From Nitrospira sp. (lineage in GTDB: Bacteria; Nitrospirota; Nitrospiria; Nitrospirales; Nitrospiraceae): DNA of 11,574 bases. Shown piece after piece: positions 6,950 to 11,574 of the stretch. Numbering within the stretch: position 1 is the first letter of the stretch; the number at the start of each line of letters is the position of its first letter. A model generated the notes under the pieces. The model worked only from the letters and a program-made list of their open reading frames with translations. It was not told the origin of the DNA and did no database searches. The stretch is from the NCBI GenBank assembly GCA_025361385.1, contig JANYAJ010000071.1:1-11574 (forward strand). The letters run 5' to 3'. A program made the position numbers and the translations under genes.

Positions 6950-8268
6950 GGATGTACTCCTTCCTGAAGCGAGGATGAGATCGTTTCTTTCTGACGATCG
7001 TTTTGGTGCCAGGCCATGAGATGGTCGCGGTGGGCCTGTGGAACTGATTCGCTCGGATAAAATTTGTCGTAAAAGCCGACATCCAGATGGTGTGCTTGAA
7101 ACGCGATGACTGTCTTGAATGCATCGGTGTGAGCGGGGAATCGACCGTAGGTCTTAAAGACGTAATTGCAGAACGCGATGGTCGCTTCTACTGCTCGCTC
7201 TTCATGTTTGCGGATAGATGATGACGGGACGGTGGTGGTCCAGGGCTGTGCTCCCGAACCGGAATAGGTGCCGCCTTCCCCAAATTTTGACGTCATCATC
7301 CTGAGAACGGCTTCTTCCATTGAGGGCAAGAACGGAGGGCAGGGACCTTCCCATACGTCGGGAATCCCAACGGGATTGGATCGGATGCCCGGTATTGGCG
7401 AGGGGGCGAAGTGGAATCCGAGGCCCTGGAATATCTGAGGTTCCCACCCGAGAAGATGGCGGCCGCTCCCAACACTATGAATCCCACCTCCGAGCCCCAT
7501 GGCTTGCTCCATTAAAAACATGTTTTGGCATGCGATGGCTTGCTCTTGGAGCGCGGTGTCAGTGATGGCGGCATCGATGTCGCGAAGAGTCATGGTGCGA
7601 CGTTTGGCGATGTCATCGTGGAGATGGCCGCCACGGCTTCGACGGAAGGTGTCGAGTCCACAGGTCTCGTTCCCATTGTCAGTATCAATGACGAAATAGC
7701 CACATTCGCTGCTGAAGAGGACGAGCAAGAGGTTGAGATATACCGTCGTGATGTCGGTGACAGGGATGAAGTAGAGGGAGCCTGGCCGGTTCGCGTACCA
7801 CTGGTTGAACGATAGCATGTAGGGCATTTCGCGAGGAATTTCGAGGCGACCGTCTTGTAGCTTGACCAGCAAGGGTACCTCGCCGCTGTCAGGGTCTGGC
7901 ACACGTGTCACGAAGTACAGACCGGTGTCGTCAGTCACGAACATGCGCGTGGCTTGGGCGGCGCAGGGACTGGGCACGGTTCTGCCCTGAAAGCTCATGA
8001 TGGCCATGCCTTGACCGTCTTCACCCCCCCGCCGAGGGGCGTACTGCATATCGGCTAGATGCATGCCCGTTTGGCCGACCCCTGCGAAAAGCAGGTAATG
8101 CAGCTCTTCTTTTGACAAGGGAATCGGAGGGAGCTGACTTTGGAAACGAAGTGGGCCTTCCGGAATTTCCATTCCACATCCGAAGCGACGCGTCTTTCTG
8201 TGTCGCAGGACTTCCAGGACTGATTGCAAGCCAACCGTATGTGATTGGTGGAGTATGGGAGCTGTCAT
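6946..8268 (-). CDS. Large nitroreductase-like flavoprotein (440 aa)
   Basis: Two blocks resemble the FMN-dependent nitroreductase fold. One is N-terminal: LRHRKTRRFG (22-30, the Arg-rich FMN phosphate motif) followed by PLSKEELHYLLFAGVGQTG (50-68). The other is QEQAIACQNMFLMEQAMGLGGG (241-262), resembling the helix and loop that close these domains. Ordinary nitroreductases are about 200 residues; here a long insertion separates the blocks and about 165 residues follow, including a His/Phe/Tyr-rich part near 385-425. Such proteins often reduce or dehydrogenate small molecules or thiazoline/oxazoline rings; the substrate here is unknown. AAGGAGG lies 5 bases before the ATG. It is the first gene of the pair with the ketosynthase (ATGA overlap) and diverges from the P450. 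The family call is by eye and could be wrong at the level of subfamily. Confidence 0.7.
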   Translation of the reverse strand: MTAPILHQSHTVGLQSVLEVLRHRKTRRFGCGMEIPEGPLRFQSQLPPIPLSKEELHYLLFAGVGQTGMHLADMQYAPRRGGEDGQGMAIMSFQGRTVPSPCAAQATRMFVTDDTGLYFVTRVPDPDSGEVPLLVKLQDGRLEIPREMPYMLSFNQWYANRPGSLYFIPVTDITTVYLNLLLVLFSSECGYFVIDTDNGNETCGLDTFRRSRGGHLHDDIAKRRTMTLRDIDAAITDTALQEQAIACQNMFLMEQAMGLGGGIHSVGSGRHLLGWEPQIFQGLGFHFAPSPIPGIRSNPVGIPDVWEGPCPPFLPSMEEAVLRMMTSKFGEGGTYSGSGAQPWTTTVPSSSIRKHEERAVEATIAFCNYVFKTYGRFPAHTDAFKTVIAFQAHHLDVGFYDKFYPSESVPQAHRDHLMAWHQNDRQKETISSSLQEGVHP

Positions 8269-8356
8269 GGCATCCTCCTTCTCGTGAGGGACTCAAGGCG
8301 CGTCTTGAACGTGTGTGGTTCCTAGTCGATGAGGACACGATACTCGGCAGTGGGCG

Positions 8357-8390
8357 GGAGGGGACCTACCCGTTCGGGTAGGTCCCCTCC
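8357..8390. promoter_or_regulatory. Long palindrome with lux-box-like core in the divergent promoter region
   Basis: A perfect 15-bp inverted repeat (8357-8371 against 8376-8390) with a 4-base GTTC spacer lies between the nitroreductase-like and P450 genes. The inner 20 bases, ACCTACCCGTTCGGGTAGGT (8364-8383), begin ACCT and end AGGT and contain CT-N12-AG, the spacing used by lux/las boxes; 12 of 20 bases match the Vibrio fischeri lux box by hand count. It is centred about 105 bp before one start codon and 132 bp before the other. It could be an operator for the LuxR-type regulator, or an RNA hairpin in a leader or terminator. No T-run follows on either side. Confidence 0.5.
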
Positions 8391-8466
8391 ATACACAATT
8401 GTCTTAGCCTGGCGTCGTTGAAGCAGGCAGGCAGCAGCAAGGAAAAGATATCGGCCGTTCACTCAT

Positions 8467-8487
8467 CTTCCTCACGTGCAGAGGAAG
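8467..8487 (+). other. Small hairpin in the P450 leader
   Basis: A perfect 7-bp inverted repeat (CTTCCTC / GAGGAAG) with a 7-base loop ends 3 bases before the strong P450 ribosome binding site. It could affect ribosome access if transcribed, but its stability is modest and it may be chance. Confidence 0.2.
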
Positions 8488-8505
8488 TGCCAAGGAGGAG
8501 GCATC

Positions 8506-10059
8506 ATGGATACTTCTGCTCAGGCGACATGTCCATTTCATGTCACATCTGTCCCTAAGGAAGGAGAGCGGTCGACGTCCGTTCATTCCCACCGGACACT
8601 CAAAGACCTCCCTGGGCCTGATGGGCTGCCGATATTGGGAAATATCCTGCAGCTTGACTTGAAGCAGCTGCACTCGATTCTTGAACAATGGGCCGGTACC
8701 TATGGATCGATCTATAAGTTTCGAATCGCGCAGAAGACCGTGGTGGCTGTTTCCGACACAGATCTCATCAATGAGGTGCTGCGCAAGCGCCCGGCTGCGT
8801 ACCGTCGTCTTGAGTCGATAGAGCCTGTCCTTAAAGAAATGGGAATCGATGGCGTGTTTTCAGCGGAGGGCGAGCAATGGCTTCGGCAGCGGCGTACGGC
8901 CATGCAGGCGTTGAACACCGCACATCTGAGGAGTTTTTTTCCGACATTGATGAAAGTGACGGAGAGGTTGAAGAGGCGATGGGATCAGGCAACGTCAGAT
9001 GGTGCCCCGATCGATGTGCAAGAAGATCTGATGCGGTACACCATTGATGTCACCAGCAATCTCGCGTTTGGATACGATGTGAATACGTTGGAGGGGAAGG
9101 GCGACGATATCCAGCGGCATCTTGAAAAAGTATTTCCCATGGTCAATCGGAGAATCAACGCGCCCTTCCCCTATTGGCATTTCGTGAAGCTTCCGGCAGA
9201 CCGCGCCTTAGACGAGGCGCTCGTGGCCATCCGTAAGGCACTGGCGGAATTCATTGCCCATAGCCGTGAACGGTTGGCGCAGAACCCCGAGCTCGCAACG
9301 CATCCAACAAATTTTCTGGAGGCCATGCTTGCGGCACGGGATGTTGATGGAGCCGACATCACCGATGAGGAGATCTTCGGCAATGTTCTGACCATGCTGA
9401 TCGGGGGCGAAGACTCTACTGCTGCGACGATGGCCTGGATGCTTCACTTCTTGACCGAATATCCCGATGTTCAGCTTCGAGTTCAACAGGAGCTGGATGA
9501 GGTGTTGGGCCCTGTCAACGTGCTGCATGACATGCGCGATGCCGAGCGCCTTACGTATCTGGAGGCGGTGTCGTTCGAGACGATGCGCCTGAAGTCTGTC
9601 TTCCCTATCCTGTTTCTCGGAGCCAATAAGGATGTGGAGTTGGGCGGGGTGCATATTCCGGGAGGCACCGCCATCTTCTTGCTCACGCGGAAGTGCGGGA
9701 TGCAGGAGCGAGAGTTTACGGCAGCTGATCAGTTTCAGCCAGAGCGATGGGTGGCTTCTCATCGTGGTCAGGAGTCTGGACATAACCCCAAAGCCTTTGT
9801 GCCCTTTGGTGCAGGTCCCAGACTGTGTCCTGGGCGCAATTTGGCATTGTTGGAAATGAAGACCGCGATGGCTATGCTTTTCCGAAACTTCTCAGTCGAG
9901 AAATCGGTTGGTGCAAAGCCTGTCGCTGAACACTTTGGATTTCTGATGGCGCCTAAAAACTTGTCTGTCACTTTTAGGCGGAGAACTCAGTGTGTCTCGC
10001 AGGAGGCAGGGCACGCGGAGGTTGTCGACAACTGTCCGGCCATGACGGTTGGCGCATAG
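8506..10059 (+). CDS. Cytochrome P450 monooxygenase (517 aa)
   Basis: This is a complete P450. It has a PGPDGLPILGN hinge near the N-terminus, an I-helix motif G300-G-E-D-S-T305, the K-helix E358-T-M-R361, P412-E-R-W, and the haem loop F434-G-A-G-P-R-L-C441-P-G, with C441 the haem ligand. It needs a ferredoxin or flavoprotein reductase, none of which is encoded here. At 517 residues with an N-terminal extension but no clear membrane anchor, it is longer than typical soluble bacterial P450s (about 400) and resembles the long, class-II-like group. The residue usually Thr beside the I-helix acid is Ser304. The ATG at 8506 was chosen for its AAGGAGGAGG site; the frame extends 10 codons upstream. 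It is divergent from the nitroreductase/ketosynthase pair and convergent with the LuxR-type gene. The substrate is likely lipophilic, perhaps the product of that pair (inference). Confidence 0.95.
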   Translation: MDTSAQATCPFHVTSVPKEGERSTSVHSHRTLKDLPGPDGLPILGNILQLDLKQLHSILEQWAGTYGSIYKFRIAQKTVVAVSDTDLINEVLRKRPAAYRRLESIEPVLKEMGIDGVFSAEGEQWLRQRRTAMQALNTAHLRSFFPTLMKVTERLKRRWDQATSDGAPIDVQEDLMRYTIDVTSNLAFGYDVNTLEGKGDDIQRHLEKVFPMVNRRINAPFPYWHFVKLPADRALDEALVAIRKALAEFIAHSRERLAQNPELATHPTNFLEAMLAARDVDGADITDEEIFGNVLTMLIGGEDSTAATMAWMLHFLTEYPDVQLRVQQELDEVLGPVNVLHDMRDAERLTYLEAVSFETMRLKSVFPILFLGANKDVELGGVHIPGGTAIFLLTRKCGMQEREFTAADQFQPERWVASHRGQESGHNPKAFVPFGAGPRLCPGRNLALLEMKTAMAMLFRNFSVEKSVGAKPVAEHFGFLMAPKNLSVTFRRRTQCVSQEAGHAEVVDNCPAMTVGA

Positions 10060-10176
10060 GCTATCGTAGACCAGCCGTTCACCGTATGTGCTCGAGGGGG
10101 TGCACTATCCACTTGGGGGAGAAGGGCCGGCACTGAGTGATGGTTTTGTGGTGGATTCTGTTCGAACCTGTGTACG

Positions 10177-10992
10177 CTAGAGGGGCGGGGGCGTGGTCTC
10201 CGGAGAGTTGTCCTGACGTGTGGGCCTGCGCAGAGGAGTCGGGTCGGATGAGTTCCGCTGCCACTGTGCCACTGCCGCCCAACGGTTCTCAACCCCTCCG
10301 AGCTTGTAGTACACGTTTTTCAGGTGAAACTTGATCGTGTTTAGGCTCACGTGCAGGATAATAGAAATTTCCCAATTGGTCTTTCCTTCCGCGACCCAAC
10401 GCATGATCTCTTCTTCTCGAGCTGTGAGGGAAGGTGTTTGTAGAAGGGATTGATAATTGTTTGCCGACGAAGTCGCTTGCATATAGGCGAGATGGAGATG
10501 CGGGCCAAGAATCTGCATCAGGGTCCTGAACTTGTTCATCAGTTGCTGATCGAAATTGCTGAACGCAAAATAGGTGCATAGGCCTAATGTCCCGCGCACT
10601 CCGACCGTCAAGCATTCCTTAATCCCCGCGTCGAGTTTGAGGCCAACGACTTCCTTCGAGATTTCAAGATCGAGGAGGTCCTCACTCGAGACGGTTCCGA
10701 TCTGGGTGGCTTCTAAGAGGTGAATAGCAGGATCCCACTTGTACCCTTGCGTTTCATAGAGCTGGGTATGCTCTTTCCCGTAATTTGAGTGGCCAATTTG
10801 TAAGTGCTTATTGGAAATATCGAATATCCCGCTCGCGGAATATTCATGAGGCGCGATCGTGTCAAAACATGCAGCCAACATCGGTAATTGTTCTCGATGT
10901 TGAATGCTTCTCACCTGGTGCATGATCTCGCCCAAGTGCTGAAACTCTTTTCGAGACGGATACTGGAGGCTTTCGGGGCCACGGAAGATCAC
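10177..10992 (-). CDS. LuxR-type transcriptional regulator with autoinducer-domain-like N-terminus (271 aa)
   Basis: The C-terminus carries a clear GerE/LuxR helix-turn-helix (about 188-245: SLTAREEEIMRWVAEGKTN, VSLNTIKFHLKNVYYKLG). The N-terminal ~180 residues lack a receiver and resemble the ligand-binding domain of quorum-sensing LuxR/EpsA-like regulators: YETQGYKWDPAIHLLE, with the D87-P88 pair expected for such domains, and LTVGVRGTLGLCTYFAFSN (128-146). The aromatic residues that contact acyl-homoserine lactones in TraR are not clearly conserved, so the ligand may differ. An extra Gly (KLGGVENR) and a Pro/Thr-rich tail of about 25 residues are unusual. The GTG start has GGAGG 7 bases upstream and overlaps the stop of a 40-codon ORF (GTGA). 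It ends facing the P450 gene, 117 bp away. No autoinducer synthase is in view. Confidence 0.88.
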   Translation of the reverse strand: MIFRGPESLQYPSRKEFQHLGEIMHQVRSIQHREQLPMLAACFDTIAPHEYSASGIFDISNKHLQIGHSNYGKEHTQLYETQGYKWDPAIHLLEATQIGTVSSEDLLDLEISKEVVGLKLDAGIKECLTVGVRGTLGLCTYFAFSNFDQQLMNKFRTLMQILGPHLHLAYMQATSSANNYQSLLQTPSLTAREEEIMRWVAEGKTNWEISIILHVSLNTIKFHLKNVYYKLGGVENRWAAVAQWQRNSSDPTPLRRPTRQDNSPETTPPPL

Positions 10993-11111
10993 AGGAGCAC
11001 CTCCAAGTCATTCACGAGTAGACCGTGATGGGTGACCGTATTGATGAGAGATGAAAGAGCCGCATGGGCATATCTGCTGGTTCCTTGGCCCTGGTCTTCT
11101 GCGCGGGTCAT
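10989..11111 (-). CDS. Candidate small ORF coupled to the LuxR-type gene (40 aa)
   Basis: From the ATG at 11111, preceded by CAGGGAG at 7 bases, a 40-codon frame runs to a TGA overlapping the GTG start of the regulator (GTGA). The strong Shine-Dalgarno of the regulator lies inside it. The peptide begins MTRAEDQGQGTSRY and ends in a hydrophobic segment (ALSSLINTV, then HGLLVNDLEVLL). I recognise no family. It may be a genuine small protein, a leader peptide coupling translation to the regulator, or chance. The frame also continues upstream to 11483, but that part is antisense-frame shadow of the kinase. Confidence 0.4.
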   Translation of the reverse strand: MTRAEDQGQGTSRYAHAALSSLINTVTHHGLLVNDLEVLL

Positions 11112-11173
11112 TCGGAAGCTCCCTGCTGCTCGTAGTCCCTGCCGGCCCGAAATATTCGCGTCTTCATGTTTTG

Positions 11174-11574
11174 CTAAGGCTTCAGCCGTTGAGAATGCTT
11201 GTCGGAGGTCTTCGCCGCTTCGGTGCGTAATCCCATGATGTCGACATCCTCTATTTGAGGCCCCTCTGCGGTGACGCAGGTGCCCTGACCGATCGTGGAC
11301 TCGATGTTCAGGTGCCCCCCGATTCTCCGAACCCGCTCCCACATATGCGCAAACCCAACGCCCGCTGCCCGTTCTTCTGTGATGTCGAAGCCAGATCCGT
11401 TGTCGCGAATACTCAGGCTGACTCGCGAGTCGATATGCCGAAGGGCAACTTCGACTCGTGTCGCCTGAGCGTGATGGACGCAATTGTTTAAGGCTTCTCT
11501 CGCGATCGTGACGAGTTCCCGTGCTTCTTCGCCCGTCAGGATCTCCTCTGCCGACGGATCAATCTCTAGCTGAA
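11174..11574 (-). CDS. Histidine kinase ATPase domain, C-terminal part (start beyond window edge)
   Basis: The frame is open from the right edge of the window to TAG at 11176-11174, giving 132 residues. It is an HATPase_c domain: IAREALNNCVHHAQAT, SIRDNGSGFDI, GVGFAHMWERVRRIGG and GQGTCVTA. It aligns without gaps to the ATPase domain of the kinase at 4568-5374 at about 60% identity by hand count, from AEEILT to the GTC-TA block. A charged tail of about 30 residues follows. The phosphoacceptor region lies outside the window, so whether it shares the His-to-Gln change cannot be seen. It is followed after 62 bp by the 40-codon ORF and the LuxR-type gene on the same strand, so it may belong to their transcript. 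Confidence 0.88.
   Translation of the reverse strand, partial: QLEIDPSAEEILTGEEARELVTIAREALNNCVHHAQATRVEVALRHIDSRVSLSIRDNGSGFDITEERAAGVGFAHMWERVRRIGGHLNIESTIGQGTCVTAEGPQIEDVDIMGLRTEAAKTSDKHSQRLKP

Noticed and set aside
6485..6967. Plus-strand 160-codon ORF
   Set aside because: It is antisense to the ketosynthase gene, whose family motifs span the same bases.
8418..8450. Possible sigma-70 promoter (TTGAAG ... AAGATA) before the P450
   Set aside because: The spacing between the boxes is too long and the -10 match is poor.
9208..9783. Minus-strand 191-codon ORF
   Set aside because: It is antisense to the P450 core, including the I-helix and ExxR motifs.
10060..10176. Terminator between the convergent P450 and LuxR-type genes
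   Set aside because: Only 4-base inverted repeats and no T-run were found in the 117-bp gap.
11112..11483. Upstream extension of the 40-codon ORF to a 164-residue protein
   Set aside because: This part is the out-of-frame shadow of the kinase ATPase domain and is Arg/Ser/His-rich in the way such shadows are.

Overview
The window (about 11.6 kb) comes from a GC-moderate bacterial chromosome. Gene content (NarX/NarL-type signalling, a YqhA/UPF0114 membrane protein, stand-alone ketosynthase, cytochrome P450, LuxR-type regulator) and protein style remind me of Nitrospira or a relative in Nitrospirota. That assignment is by recognition only and is tentative. I see no rRNA, tRNA, CRISPR array, insertion sequence or phage gene.

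Layout from left to right. 1-161 holds no gene I can support. 162-1235 (-) is a probable lipoprotein of unknown function, and 1449-2012 (-) is a YqhA-type membrane protein. 2110-2520 (-) is a receiver-only protein that has lost the phosphoacceptor Asp. 2731-5526 (-) is a tightly coupled signalling unit: a 51-residue candidate small protein, a histidine kinase whose phosphoacceptor His is Gln, an intact PAS histidine kinase, and a NarL-type response regulator, each joined to the next by a 4-base ATGA overlap. 5594-8268 (-) is a nitroreductase-like gene followed by a ketosynthase gene, also joined by ATGA. 8506-10059 (+) is a P450 reading divergently from that pair. 10177-10992 (-) is a LuxR-type regulator, preceded by a 40-residue candidate small ORF and by the 3' end of another histidine kinase (11174-11574, cut by the window edge) that is paralogous to the kinase at 4568-5374. 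No gene-free stretch exceeds 300 bases; the largest, 8269-8505, is the divergent promoter region.

How the genes may work together (inference). Ketosynthase, nitroreductase-like flavoprotein and P450 form a compact set of the kind that builds and then oxidises a small acyl-derived metabolite. The ketosynthase has an altered active site (first catalytic His replaced by Cys), so it may not be an ordinary chain-elongation enzyme. The divergent promoter region contains a 15-bp perfect inverted repeat whose centre is a 20-bp dyad with the CT-N12-AG spacing of lux/las boxes, and a LuxR-type regulator with an autoinducer-domain-like N-terminus lies downstream of the P450. Together with the two-component genes on both sides, this looks like a regulated, probably undescribed, small-molecule locus. 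No autoinducer synthase, acyl carrier protein or P450 redox partner is visible in the window.
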